Positions 1 through 12,664 of a DNA stretch of 64,000 nt are shown here, piece by piece. Both the position numbers and the translations under genes were made by a program. Where the stretch lies: the NCBI GenBank assembly GCA_022605405.1, contig JABYQQ010000013.1, positions 248,001-312,000 on the forward strand, given 5' to 3'. Under the pieces are notes generated by a model. It did not search any database. It was not told the DNA's origin and worked only from the letters and a program-made list of their open reading frames with translations. The DNA comes from Earliella scabrosa (taxonomy: Eukaryota > Basidiomycota > Agaricomycetes > Polyporales > Polyporaceae). Within the stretch, counting starts at the first letter, position 1. Every line of letters begins with the position of its first letter.

Positions 1-3000
1 AGATGTGAGATGGGTATCAGCCGTGCCTCGCGTAGCAAGAAAAGAGGATTCACTTCGCCTTGGACATGCCCACCTCGTTGAGGAGGATGACGTAGTGGCT
101 GGGCCGGCTTGCTGTGCAAGGATGCGTGGGTCAGCATAGTAGATACCAGAGGCGAAGGGAATGTGGAACGCACTTCCAAGCAATCCAGCGTGCGACTGGA
201 GGTAGAAGTCCTCGTAGTTCGGGTTCGTGATCTCCTCATCGACCAGCAGCCCTGCGGGACAGTTGCCGGACCTATCCGCGTCTCGCCCGCTGATACATAC
301 GCGTCAGTATTCTGCAGCGCGAGCAAAGAAACATTGGAGAGGCTCACTCCTTCGGGAAGAAGCGAACGTGGTGCCTGTGCGGAACGGAAAGTTTGAGAAA
401 CACGAGCAGCGATAGACACAATAGAAGACGAATACACACCGCTTGCCAACCACGATGAACAGCAGCCGTGGCCATAATTGCTCGGGTATTTTCGCCTCGC
501 GGAACGCCTCTGAAAGACATCACAGTGAGGCTTGAGCACTGGCTCTAGTCCGTCACACGGGAAACCTCGCTTACCCTTGATCTGCTCGATCTCGTGCTTG
601 GTGACTTGGGCGTACTCGCCCTCGCTCACGCCGTCACGGTAGAAAATGATATTGCGCGGGGGCATGTTGTTGTAGCCTCGGAGGTTCTGAGCCCTCCAGC
701 CCCTCCAGTCCACAAGCGCTTCCTACAAGTTGGACACGTAGTAAGCAGTAGTCTGTAAATCACGGTCGGAGACGCACCATCATCATGTCTTTGAGGTCGG
801 CGATGATCTCGACGCGAGGCTCCTGCACCTTTGCGGCGGAAGTCATGACGCTGACGTTCGGGTCTACAGTGGCCACCATGCCGGTGATGGACGGACGGTG
901 GTTGGATCCTGGAGCCGGATGGCCGACGTCCGCACCTGTACCAGTTCCCGCCAGTGAGAAAGAGGAGCTTAAGCAACTCGACGATGCTCCGCACTCACCG
1001 ACGACCATGGACTCAGCGAGGAGCGCGTTGACCGCCCCGTGGACGATTGTGGAGTTAGTGCCTCCCAGACGCGCGTTGATCCTGCATACCAAAGCCGTTA
1101 ATGCGCGCTGAGAGACAAAGGCAAGCAGGCAATGATAACTCACTTCAACGCCACGTTGTTGCAGTACTGGTCGCTGATCCTCTCCCACTTTCCCCCGCGC
1201 TAGGAGCAAGAGCGCAGGTCAGCAATATGGCACTCAGCCGGAAGTGAAACAGGACATACGACACACTGGGTGGCGATGTTTCTCCTGATGTCGCCCCAGA
1301 ACTTCACGGCACGACGGATGTCTGCGGCGTTGGCAGGGAGGAAGACGAGGATTAGCTGCGGATTGCCCAGCCTCTGCTTGTGTTCCCTGAACAATCGTTC
1401 GCCGAGCGCTTCAAGCGACTTCATGCAAATTAAGCTCAGCTCCACGCGTCAGTTCTCGAACACTTCGAACACTTACCGCCTCGGGGTTTGCGGCATTGCC
1501 CACCTCGATGGGTGGTTCAGCCATCGGCACGTCTGACAGAGCGTGAGTGCTGCGACATATTTGCAGGGGACAGAATCATACTCATTCCTGTAGATCGCGC
1601 AGTGATCAGCTCTTTGCCAGGCGCAGATATACATGGCACGGGCAACTTACCAAGTTTATGCAGATTCTTGACCAACGCTGCAACGAATGCTTGTACCTGT
1701 CTCGTATTGGCCCTGTTGTCGAAGATCACAACACCCCAGTTCTTCACCTGCGCTGGCCGCAGGAAACTCCGCCCAACGACGTTCCAAGATCCGGACTTGG
1801 GGGTAATGTTCTGTGTGTTCGGCATCAGCGCTGACGCCACAAGACGAGTACGTCCGTGACGCACCAAGGTCCCGTTGCCGTATTGAATCGGGGGCGGCTG
1901 TAACGTTTGACCCTTGATGGTCACAGGCCGGTTGTCCACCCGCATGCCTGCATCCTGCATATAGTCCGAGTCGGCGTAGTTGAAGAGCTATGATGCAACG
2001 CATCAGCGCGTGAAGAGTATGCGTGGAATGCAACGTACCCCCTGCTGAACTGCTCCTTCAATCGCCCTGAACCGCACGTCAGGCTTCTGCGTAGCGAACT
2101 CCAGGAATCCTCGCTGAGCCTCTACCGGGATTTTCTTCCTGTAGACCTGACCCGGGATGACCTTGCAGAACTCGGCGGGGATGACCGCGCTCTTGCCGAG
2201 CTTGACGCCGACGATGCGGGGGTGTTTGACCTGCACGTTGTACTTGGTCTCGAAGTGTTGCTGTCGTATTGATTCAGTGATGGCAGCGGAGGACGTGAAC
2301 GTGATTATGTTCTCACCCTTACAGTCAGACGCTCTCCATCCCTGTCGAATTCGAGCATCCCAGCCTCGCGCACAAGGTCTGATATCGGCTTCGGTCGCAT
2401 CCTGGGGGAAGTCGTGACCTCGACGAGCACTCCTTTAAGGAAAGTGCGGAGCTGGGCGAATTTGGGTGGTTGGAGGGTCTGCAACTCCCGGACGTCCTTT
2501 AGTCCGAGCCATTGCATCATCGTGTCGATTAGATATCCGGGAGTATAACTTTCACCAAATCAGTTGTCTGTAGAATGCTGGATCATGATGACTCACATCG
2601 CCGCGTGCGAGACGTCGATGTTGATGAGCAGCCGATCCATCGTCGGGCGTACGCTCCTGTCGTCAAGAATTAGTATACAGTTCAAGAAGAGTAAGAGGCA
2701 AAGACGTACTGGAAGAATCCGCGCCAGGCGGACAACCCGACGCGAAGATCTCTGGAGCCGGTCTGTACATAGAAAGACCGAGCATCGGCAGGGAACCGAT
2801 GGCGCAGGTTCGGAGCTTGACGAACGATGAGCTGCAGGAGGTTGAGGCTCATCGCGTTCAGCTCGAAGTTGTCGCCATTCTGGCGCCGACGCATGAGCTT
2901 GCTGACGTCTCTGCAACAGAGCGGTGAGTTGACGAAGCCGTTGTACTGACTGAAGCGGACGTACTGAGGATTGATCACGCTCACTCTCTTGATCATGACC

Positions 3001-3442
3001 GTATGGGTCACCTTTTGCTTGTCTCGGCCCATGGCGACGTTGTACTAGAGCGTTGGTCAATATACTACAGTAACCTGAGGTCAGACGGTGGCGGATAATT
3101 ACCTGGCCTCCTTGGATATCCCTTTTGCAAAACATGTTCTTGCGACCGTCGAATATGGGCCGAGGGTTGAAGACATTTGCGTAATCGGTTTGTAGGCGAC
3201 CGATAATCTCGTAGGCCCTGTTCTTGGTCAGACATACAGGCTGGATCTCTGTTCACGCTTATGAGAGCGAGCGTTGTAAGCGTTTGGAACCCTGTATTTA
3301 CCAACTGGAGAGTAAACAGGTCAGCATCGGTCAAACGCTAGGAGGCGATTCGCTTACCGTCGAAGTGGAAGTACGGTTGTGTTGGTAGCGACGTGATTTT
3401 GTATGAATTGGTGTAGACCTCGAGTGGTCGCCGGTCGGACAT
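1..3442 (-). CDS. Argonaute (PAZ/PIWI) RNA-silencing protein, C-terminus outside window
   Basis: Small-RNA-guided silencing effector of the RNAi pathway. Translated exons read in family order: N-terminal start MSDRRPLEVYTNSYKI, an ArgoN stretch with RPIFDGRKNMF, the L1 linker (SVRPTMDRLLINIDVSHAAM), a PAZ region, then PRIVGVKLGKSAVIP, a Mid segment (LILVFLPANAADIRRAVKFW) and PIWI with the first catalytic Asp in ADVGHP, the second in IFYRDGVSEGEY, then RHHVRFFP and DFYLQSHAGLLG. An intron with a TTGCACAG acceptor joins GLLG to TSRPSHYVILLNEVG near position 110-160. The final exon, with the last catalytic His, lies beyond base 1. The ATG at 3442-3440 is chosen because the following residues match fungal Argonautes. 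About ten or more introns. Divergent from the SRP receptor gene. Whether it slices cannot be judged fully because the last tetrad residue is not in view. Confidence 0.95.
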
Positions 3443-3868
3443 GATTGATCTGGCGAGAGTGGGATATTAGTTGCGACGGTAATAGTAGGAGTGCGCGCAT
3501 ACTTACGAAGAATACTAAGGGACGTTGGCGAAGCAGGATGAATAGTCAGGGTACAGTTCGCGGGAGAGCGATGGGCTGCTGAGGAGTGCTAGTGAAGGGG
3601 AACGAGGGGCGATGCTGCGAAGGGCGAGCTTATATAGGGCGGAGGGCGGTTCGAAAAGTGAACCGGGCGAGGGAAGCACGCGTCGACGCGTCGCGGCGGG
3701 AGCAGAGAGGACGCGCATTTGGGAATCTCGAGCCTCGAGGAGTCGTCGCGATCTCGGACAGCGCGACAGATCTTGGGCGCCAGCGCCGCGGACTTCGGGT
3801 GGAGATCGCCCGCCACGACTCGACGTCGCGCGAGGGAGAGAGGCGCGCTCGCTGTCCTTGTCTCCGCC
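3443..3868. promoter_or_regulatory. Shared upstream region of Argonaute and SRP receptor
   Basis: A 426-bp head-to-head intergenic region. It holds no gene; open frames here are short-stop-free GC-rich sequence. It must carry both promoters and 5' UTRs. No clear TATA box was seen. Confidence 0.5.
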
Positions 3869-6667
3869 ATGCTCGACCACTGCTCCATCTCCCACAAGGG
3901 CACGCTCTTTCCCCTTCCTTCCTCCTCGCGCACACTGCTGACTGTCGTCTCTGCTCTCCAGGCGGTCTCGTCCTCTGGTCGCGCTCCTTCACGCCTGCAG
4001 CATCACATACCGCAGCATCCTCCACCTCTCCAGTCAACTCCTTGGTCCGCGAAGCCCTTATCGAAGGCCGCAGCTCGGACGGAAAGTACGAGAAAGATGG
4101 CTATGCGGTCAAGTGGACATTTGTCAACGACCTGGAGCTCATTTTCGTCGTGCGTGCTACATCCCAAGCCTGACATTCGCGCATCGTGACCCCCGCTCGC
4201 AATCCCATAGGTCGCGTATCAGCGCATACTGCAGCTCACCTATGTCGACGAGCTTCTTCTAGCTCTCAAGACTCTCTTTATCAAGCTCTTCCAGCCGATC
4301 CTTACCACCTTCGTCGCGTCGCTCCATGTCACTAGCACCGCCAAGCTCTCATCCTCTGCAGACCCCTCCATGTCCTGGAGTTTCCAAAAGGCGTTCGAGG
4401 GTTGGGACGCCGTTTTTGACAAGCTCCTCCGCGGCCTCGAGGACAAAGCAGCACAAGTTCGTGTCACCTATTTCCTCTCACAGTGATTCTCGTTCTGACT
4501 TCGTGAGCAGGAGAGACGGACACGTGTGTCCCATTCAGCCCGGGCAGTCGACGTTACGCCCCCGGCAGAAGACCCAGACACAGGTCAATCACGTCCTGCT
4601 ATTCATCTCGAGTGGTTTCCTAATTGCGTCAGATTACCGTAGCTCCTTCGCATTCTAATGCCGAAGTCCAGGATGAGGAGCAGATCGCGCGGAACGTGCA
4701 AGCACTCAAGAACAGACTGCGTGGGCGAGGAGGGACGCCGGGCCGACGTGGGCGAGGTCGTACGGACGTTGGCAGCGGGAGAGAAAGTCTTCCCGGTTCC
4801 GAGTACGTCATCATGATTTCCTCTTACAATCCCTCCACCTGAACTACAGTTCGTTCAGCTCCGAGACCACGTCCATATCGAAACGCAAGTCTAAAGCGAA
4901 AGCACAACGCAAGTGGGGGGACTCTGCTCCCACTGAGTCCGACATGGCCTCGCTCGACTACAGCTACGACAGCGCCGCTTCTGAAGGCCCTGGGAGCACA
5001 TTGGACCTGTCCGCATTGGTCGATAGCGGCTCTCTGGGTACGCGTACCCAGGATGGCCTGTACGAGGTCAAGGATTGGGAGTTCTCCTCGCAAGGCGATA
5101 AGAGCGCAGACGATGTCATTGCGGAGGTACTCAAGAAAGGTAATCAAGACGCCAAACCGGCGTCTGGGTCCCTTGGAGCGTTGGGCTCCATCTTCGCCCG
5201 CCTGACGGGTTCAAAGGTCCTCACGGAAGACGACCTCAAGCCCGTGCTGGAGGCGATGAAGCAACATCTCATGAAGAAGAACGTTGCCAAAGAAATTGCG
5301 GACAAGGTCTGCGAAGATGTCGGCCAGAGCCTCGTGGGGAAGAAAGTTGGGGGGTTCCAAAGTATGCAGGGTTCTGCCGCGACGCGAGTATCCGGACTGA
5401 CCACGCTCGCGTTTAGCTACCACTTCGGCCGTCCGTCAAGCGCTTGCGAACTCCATCACGCGCATACTCACGCCCAAGACTTCGACGGACCTCTTGCTGT
5501 CCATCCGCACGAAGCTCTCGACGACAACGGCTGCGTCCCAGCAAAAGATGCCGTATAGTATCACCTTCGTTGGTGTGAACGGCGTCGGCAAGAGCACGAA
5601 CCTGTCGAAGGTCTGCTTCTGGTTGATCCAGAACGGCTTCCGGGTGCTCATCGCAGCGTGTGATACCTTCCGGTGTGTCCCATCGCATTTGACCATTCGA
5701 TATCCCCGTGCGCGCGACTGATGGATCATGTATTATCTAGGAGTGGCGCGGTGGAACAGCTCCGCGTCCACGTACGCAATCTCGGCATGCTCGGTGTTGA
5801 TGGAGCAACGAACAGCAAGGGGCGCGTCGAGCTGTACGAACGCGGGTACGGCAAAGATGCGGCTGGGATCGCCAAGGAAGCTATCGCTTACGGTATGCAT
5901 GCGTATTTCCGTTGTCTGCATGGAGACGTGCGCGTATTGATGTCCACTTCCAGCCCGCGACAATGAGTTTGACGTCGTCCTCATTGATACCGCCGGACGG
6001 ATGCAGGACAACGAGGTACGACAATAACGCTCTGTCTTAGACACTCGTCTGACTGTTGTGACTGTTGCGAACCTTGTAGCCCCTCATGCGCGCTCTGGCG
6101 AAGGTACGTCGTTCCCACACACGTCACTGTCCACTCGTATCTCGCTCCTGTCAGTTTGAAGTAGTTGCTGACGGTTCCCTGCCTTACATACAGCTTGTCG
6201 CGACAAACAACCCGGACAAGATCCTCTTCGTCGGCGAGGCTTTGGTGGGCAACGAGGCGGTCGACCAGCTGACGAAGTTCGACCGCGCACTGCGCGATTT
6301 CTCGGCTTCGTCGGGCGGACAGGAGCGCGGCATCGACGGGATGCTTGTCACGAAATGGGACACGGTCGACGACAAGGTACGCCGCGCTCCCAACCCTCTT
6401 GCGCTAACGCACGACATACGATTGCACATGGCTGACATCATGCTCCCTCTCTCTCTCGCGCGCGTTCTGTAGGTGGGCGCTGCGCTGTCGATGACGTACG
6501 TGACCGGGCAGCCTATCATCTTCGTTGGATGCGGACAGGTATTGTGCCATCATCATGTCGTGCGGAGCGCGTTATTCACTCGGTCTGGTTCTCTTATCGC
6601 ACAGACGTACACCGACCTCCGGCAGCTGCGCGTCGCGAACGTCGTGCAAGCCATTCTCAGCGACTAG
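3869..6667 (+). CDS. SRP101: Signal recognition particle receptor subunit alpha
   Basis: GTPase that docks SRP-ribosome complexes at the ER membrane. The N-terminus [20 protein letters not shown] is the SRX domain that binds SR-beta; a charged linker with [14 protein letters not shown] follows; then the helical N domain and the G domain: [13 protein letters not shown] (P-loop), [35 protein letters not shown] (G4, usually TKFD) and [16 protein letters not shown], ending [12 protein letters not shown]. The start is fixed by the SRX sequence. The first intron (3900-3961) begins GC rather than GT: only that boundary joins HKG to GLVLW in frame. About ten introns in all; one exon, PLMRALAK, is 24 nt. 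Confidence 0.96.
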
Positions 6668-6930
6668 CCCACGCCCATGCCTAATTTACTTATCACCTGT
6701 CTCGTGGCGACCTGGACGTTGAGTAATGCCTAGAACTGCTGAACCGTCTGCATATAGATCCTGCACTTCCTCTGCATCTGTTTCATGTCACCATACAAAG
6801 ACCTGGTCGGGTTATAGACAGCTGCTTGCGAGTCTCCAGCCACAGCGGAGTTTGAACCAGAGAGCGTTAGCGCTGTGATCTTAACCTCCCCCTTTGCCTG
6901 TAGTCCATCTCCCATTCATAGCATAGCACA

Positions 6931-9300
6931 ATGTCGATGGCCTCCTCCACCCCAAAGCAACACCTTCCCCTCGTGTGCAACGTTTTCCCTCATTATGTTT
7001 GCGCAACCTTCGACAAACAGTGCACAGTTCGGGAACTCCTCATGCAGGTTTTCGAAGCGCATCGTATGAAGTCGAGGTTCACAATGGATCATCCAGTGTT
7101 TCCGCTAGAAAGTTTCCAGCTACGCTGGATAGTCAACCCCGTAAGTACGACTTATATATGCAATGAGTGCTCTGCAATGCCTATTTCGCAGGACGAGGCG
7201 TTCAAGATCCCCCCATGGATAGACGATACCACAGAAGTGAAAGTGCTGTACAATGAAGCCAGGTTGTGGTACGAGACGAAGGGTTACAGTTTGACCACAC
7301 GCTTGCTGGCGGAATATACTGGCCACAATCCGCCCCTCAGCGATGTGATCCCCTCGAAGCCGGACGACAACCTTATCCGCTTGTATGTTGTCTCCATCGG
7401 TACGCAGCGCTGGCTTCCAATCTACCTCTATCATTGCCGCTGACGAGGCGGCCGATGCACAGCGGACCCCAGGAGGATTAACTCAGTCCAGGGTATGGGC
7501 TACCAAATGTCGTCGGTGCTAGCGGGTCAGCATCTCGACCTGGTGTTGCTGAAAACATCCGAACTGATAATTGGCTCCGTGTAGCTCGCGATGTATGCGT
7601 GGAGAAAGTGCGCCATTCAATTTTTCCTCCAACATACGCAGTACACCGCGTCAGCGCGCACGATCCCGCCCAAACGCTCAGCCAGGAGATCGCCTCCATG
7701 TGCGGCCCGTGCCCCGCGCTCTACGAACCAGCCTTTGCATGGGCAAGCAAGGCCCTCGCCGACCCATCGAGCGTCGACGAGGAGCTCGAAACCGGGTCCG
7801 GGTTCCAAGATAAGCCCGATGCGTGCGGGGCAAGCAATTTCGACGTCTTCGTTGTGGTCAACGAGCTTCGGCAGAGGTTGAACGACGTCCAGCACACCGT
7901 CGAGGATACTCGCCGGTCCGATGTGCACGCACTTCTCAAGTATCTATTGGATGACCGATCTCTCGAGAAGTGGAGGGATTTCCACACCGTCGACGGCAAG
8001 CGCATCGCCGAGAATTACATAGTCGGATACTGCGAGACACCGCACAAGATCAAAGCTCCATACTTCGTTTGGGAGGACAAGGTCAACAGGGCCTGTCTCC
8101 CTGCTGTGCATGTGCATACCCCGTATGCGTACAGGCGTATGATCGCACTACACGACGTAAGGATTGACGCTTCAGTGAATGTTTCTAGGCAGTCCTGGCT
8201 GATATACATTTCCCTGCCAGTTTACGTCTATCCGAGAGATATCCTCTTGTCCTTGCTTGATAGGCGGGATCGTAGGCTCCTCCCTCGTCTTTCTGGCGGC
8301 GTACTTCACCGACAGGGTGTACTGCAGTCGCCTTTGTACCATCGACCTGTACGGGTCTCCCCACCAAGCGCACGAAGACCTGGAGATCGCAAGGAAGCTT
8401 CAGATTATGCGGATCACCGCCCGCAGGCTGCGCGAGTCGTACATGGAGATCCTCGTCGGCGAACTGGTTTTGAACGCACCGCATGTCTTCCCGCGACCCA
8501 TTTTCCGCCCGATTGCGTCGTCCGGACTCGGAGGACAATCGCCACCGGAGTTCCTCAAGTTCACTGACAGGATCAAGCCGTTCGACGGTCACCGGATGCT
8601 CTTCACCGGCCAGTTGATCGAGCCATCCTCCGATGGACCGGTCGCGGATGTCCGCGACGTCTACATCAAGTTTGTCGAGAACTATGGCATCGAAGCTCAC
8701 CGATTGCTCGCGGAACAACACCCCCCACTCGCGCCTCGCATCATCTTCTATGGTGAAGTTGACTGCCACTACGATGGCCTGAAGATGATCGTCATGGAAG
8801 GGCTGTCGGGCTCACCTCTCAGCGAGTACAAACTCGTTCATCCAGATTCGAAGTTCGATGTCGACGCGCACGTGAAGGCGCCGCTCCAGCGTGCCCTGAA
8901 GGTGCTACATGACCACTCCATCGTTCACGGCGACATTCGCTCGCCAAACGTCTTCATCGTCCAGGAGCCCGAGTTCGGCACGCTGCAACTACGCCTCATA
9001 GACTTCGACTGGGCCGCGAAAGAAGGGACAGCAGAAGCGCGATACCCGGAGATCCTCAATACCGAGCTCACCTGGGCTGCCGGCGTTGCTCCGCGTGCAT
9101 GGATGCGACGGGAGCATGACACGGAGATGGCGGAGCGACTGGTGAATGAGATGAAGGAGCTCTGGCCACTTCCTGCTACCACCCCCTCCGAGGCCGGGGC
9201 GCCTCAGGCGTCTGCCTTGCAGAAGCGCGAACGAAGCGTGGACACGGAGGAGGAGCGTGACGAGAACGTGAAGAACCCTCGTCTCGAGACGCAACCCTAG
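6931..9300 (+). CDS. Crinkler-like protein with C-terminal pseudo-/atypical protein kinase domain
   Basis: Four exons (6931-7140, 7192-7399, 7492-8156, 8221-9300) give 720 residues in one consistent frame. The first ~140 residues resemble the ubiquitin-like header of Crinkler (CRN) proteins: HPVFPLESFQLRWIVNP followed by KPDDNLIRLYVVS. The middle is a helical region (NELRQRLNDVQHTVEDTRRS, then DFHTVDGKRIAENY). The C-terminal third is kinase-like: Lys near residue 511 in VYIKFVENYGIEAHRLL, hinge-like MIVMEGLSG, catalytic loop IVHGDIRSPNVFIV (HGD for HRD, ~597) and LIDFDWAAKEG (DFD for DFG, ~622), with a basic charged tail (QKRERSVDTEEERDE). Agaricomycetes carry expanded families with this HGDxRxxNxxV/IDFDWA signature. 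No signal peptide, so secretion is not indicated. Substrate unknown. A 2.6-kb gene-free stretch lies downstream. Confidence 0.75.
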
Positions 9301-11908
9301 CATAGCTCGTCGCGCTGAGCGCACGATGCATGGCAGCTGTGCGTCCGAGCCGCGAATGTTGCACGAGCCACCCTCGATGACTAGCCCAAACCTCAATATC
9401 CATACCTTCGAACCTGAGAAACATCACACCAACAATGCCGGAATGAGTGAGTATCAGACGTTATCGGAGGCTTGGAGCTGCGCACAATGGGCCTGTGTAC
9501 CTGACATAGGACCAGATGTACATATGCGAAACAGAAGGACACCGGGACGCCGAGATGACGCCGCAAATATCAATGCCCAGTAATGAGACATGCATATCTC
9601 GGGCCTCCACCGAGCGCTGCCCAGGACCCAGGTTCAATCCGAAACCCCAAGCCACCCGGACATTCCTATTCATATGTAATCTGAGTACTGATTGCAGCAT
9701 GACAGTATGCCACCCGGGCCCTGGACTGCCCTGGAACCTGGCAGATGCGCATCATACGAGATCATGTACATATCATGTTTGCGCGATTCCGCTACCGCCC
9801 CCACTGGAACGGCCCGTTGCAATTGCCCATCCTGCGTGCAATATGCGGGTGGGCACCATGCGTCCGTGGGCACCATCGCAGATGCGCGAATGATCGTTCG
9901 ACTCCCATGGGGACGCCGCGATGAATATCTCGAAGGCAGCAATTCCGGGCTGGATAGAGCTCAAGCTCGCGAGCGCGAGCTTCGAATTCTCGATGGCGTG
10001 CGCACATCAGCAACTACATCACCAGTAATGCTGCCGGCAACCTGCAAACACTGCTGCTCGAATGTAGCGTAAATGACGGGCCAGCATTAGTCTGACAGAT
10101 GATACGCACGGGGCGCCGTGTGAGACTCGCAGTCCTGCAGAGCTAGTCATGACGGCGGAGATGATAAATCCCGTACGTGAGGCCGAGGGACGCTTACGCG
10201 CGTTCGATCGCGAGCCGCCGTGACTGACAAGACGAGACGACGAACGATGTTGCATGCCACTGCTAGCATGTAAGTATATGCACGCCCGCCGCGGCCCGCG
10301 TACGTTCTCCCAGCCCCGCACGCGCTGGAAGATTCAAGAGCGCCATCTGCAAGGCGACGCGCGAGCCCCCGTCTCTTCTGAGCAAGAAGTGCACAGAAGC
10401 CATCGGGAACAAGCTCGCCCGCACCATAGCCGGCCCTTCCTTGAGTCCTCCCTCTGCCTCTCCCAGCCGCGTCTCACACGCCCCGCGACGGCCATACAGT
10501 CCGCAAGCCCACATCTGGCACCGCGCGCCCGCGCGGCGATAAAACTGGCTCGCCCCATGCCCACGGTCCACCGACTGTGGACGGTGGACACTGGACGCGG
10601 ACGCGGAGCTTACGGTAACGTAACTGAAGTCTGACGCACCTGATGACTGTATCATGTACATGCATGTTATGACTCGCATGACATACGCGCGTACGCGAGC
10701 TGTTCAGACACATGCATGATTGCATGATGATGTGCGCGCGGCTTCCGGACCCCCCAGCCAAGGTTCGCGCCCGTGTGCTCCCAATCCATCCCATGTCGCG
10801 AGCTGACGATGTCATGGTGCATCGTGCTGTCGCGCAGCGCCGACTTACCTACGTACGCTCCTCACAGGGTCCATCGGATATCCGTTGGAGCAGGAACAGG
10901 AGCGGCCAGGGGAAGTAACATGAGGGTGGCACCAGAAGCACGGGCCTGCTGCTGCGCGGGTGTCTGGACAGATGGAGCCGACGAATAAAACGCGGCGCTA
11001 TTAGAAGATGCGGTGATATACATATCTCTATACGCGCGCCCAAACCGTTGTACCAGGGTGTGTGGCACAAGACCCGCCCTCCTATGCAGCCCGTGACGTG
11101 ATGCGTGAACCTGCGACTGCCACCAGGAACTGCGAGACGCAAAAATTGCGCAGCCCGGACATCGCAGAGGCGGGGGTCGTCGCGCGCAGCACCTGAGGTG
11201 CACTGGGGGTTTCGCCAACTGCACCCAGCCACTGCTCTCGCAGGTGCGCTGCGGGACGTGCGCACGCCGATACTGCCACCGTGCCGAACACTGTCCGTGG
11301 CCTGTCCACTTGGCACTCAGGCGAGCGCGGCAGCAGATCGCACTGCGGCAAGGCGGGAGGAATGAATGAGAAGGGCTGATCGCGCGCTGGTTCACCCGAA
11401 CCGGCCATGAATGGACGCCGTGGACGCATCGCTGGGAGATGTGGTGCATCTCAGCCCGCGAGATGAAGTGGCACTCATCCTGGGCCATCCTGCCGGCGAT
11501 GCGAGTCCGCCCAAACGGTGTGCATTGTGCGTATTGCATATAGTGTAATACCGGGCTGGAGGGGGAGAAAGGGAAGCCATAATGGCGTCAAGAAGTCAGC
11601 GCGAGAAGCCCCGAGAAGCCGCATGTATCGAACCACGTCCGCACTCACACATTTCCAGGGAGCCGTCCGGTGCGCGTGAGCAGGGCCAAGTCCCGGTTTC
11701 CGGGAAAGGGCGCTGAAATTGGTGTGCAAGTTCCAGGAGCGACAAGCAAGATGCCATGTATGCGTAATGTACAGTGCGGAATGCGGGATGCGAATGGGAG
11801 AATGTGGGGTGAAATATGTCCGACGAAAGCGAATGCAATCGATAGCGAGTGGAATCATCTGACGCGCCGAGTGACCGAGCGCGAAGAGACCGTCCGAGCT
11901 GGAGCCGC
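9301..11908. other. Gene-free stretch
   Basis: About 2.6 kb between two genes. I see no recognisable protein, tRNA or transposon. Open frames of 60-150 codons are present but have no family features, no codon pattern and overlap on both strands. It contains a heptad-type short repeat near 10.58 kb and several short palindromes rich in GCATGC/TACGCG. Confidence 0.5.
10573..10606. repeat. Short heptad repeat (GACNSTG type)
   Basis: Three degenerate 7-bp units, GACTGTG GACGGTG GACACTG, followed by GACGCG GACGCG. The left part also forms an inverted repeat GTCCACCG...CGGTGGAC (about 10566-10588). The same unit family recurs at 16427-16456. Confidence 0.6.
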
Positions 11909-12664
11909 CTACCGCGCTCGATTACGCCGCGAGAATGCCGCAGCGGGGTGGCGCAGGGCATGGATAGGAGCAGGAGGGACCGCGTCGGTGCCCCACTGCC
12001 CTACAGGAGTCGTCCAATGCTCGGAGCTGTCGACGATGGAGCGGCGCTTCGTGGGTATTGGGTGTGCTTCCTGCGGCGAAGCTTCCTGATCCTGCTCGTC
12101 TTCGTCGCGTGCGCGTTTGCGCTTGTGGGGACGGTGCGTGTACGGCGGATGGGAGAGGTCCTCGTCCTCGTCTGGGAGGTCGTAGAGCAGGAAGGTGGGC
12201 GAGTGGTACGGGAGGGGGATGGGAGCCACTAGGGGCGCGTTGCACACGACTTGGGCCACCTCGGGAGACGGAGAGAGATCGCTGTCGCGGGAGACGGCAG
12301 ACGAGGTGTCTGATCGGGCGACCGAGACTAGCACGGGCGCGGAGGGATAAGGGGCACGTTTGACAGGAGAATGAAGAGAGAACTCACAAGATGCACGGTC
12401 GTCGCGAGACGAGTAGTGGTGGAATGGAAGGAGGAACTCCGGAGGCCCGTTAGGCCAGAGTGATTGGGGGTGTGAGGGCCCTGCGTTGTTCCAGCTCGAG
12501 GGCGCAAGTGGGCCTGCGAAGAGGGATGAGTGGGGCAGCTGTGGCCGCCAGTCTTGTGGGTAGAAGACGGCGCGTTGGTGGCAGACGGTCGAGGGCGGGG
12601 GCGGGAGGAGGATGGGGCCTCTGTGCCTCGGGAGGTCGTGGAGGAGGAGACAGTCTGCGTTCAT
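11909..12664 (-). CDS. Hypothetical basic, nuclear-type protein
   Basis: Not recognised. A 252-codon open frame read from MNADCLLLHDLPRH to RRNRAR. It contains a 60-nt segment at 12328-12387 that begins GTGAGT and ends GTGCTAG in the sense strand; this is probably a spliced intron whose removal keeps the frame and leaves about 231 residues. The protein is rich in Pro, Ser and His, with an acidic patch (YDLPDEDEDLSHPP) followed by HKRKRARDEDEQDQ and PIPTKRRS, which together look like a bipartite nuclear localisation signal. No domain was recognised. The overlapping plus-strand frames lack such features. It sits head-to-head with IMG2. Confidence 0.55.
   Translation of the reverse strand: MNADCLLLHDLPRHRGPILLPPPPSTVCHQRAVFYPQDWRPQLPHSSLFAGPLAPSSWNNAGPSHPQSLWPNGPPEFLLPFHHYSSRDDRASCEFSLHSPVKRAPYPSAPVLVSVARSDTSSAVSRDSDLSPSPEVAQVVCNAPLVAPIPLPYHSPTFLLYDLPDEDEDLSHPPYTHRPHKRKRARDEDEQDQEASPQEAHPIPTKRRSIVDSSEHWTTPVGQWGTDAVPPAPIHALRHPAAAFSRRNRAR

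Noticed and set aside
9600..9660. tRNA-like GGTTCAATCC sequence
   Set aside because: Flanking bases do not form a T-stem or acceptor stem; no matching D or anticodon arm.
11670..12089. Plus-strand 139-codon frame
   Set aside because: Overlaps the C-terminal part of the minus-strand hypothetical protein, which has the better NLS-type features and a plausible intron.
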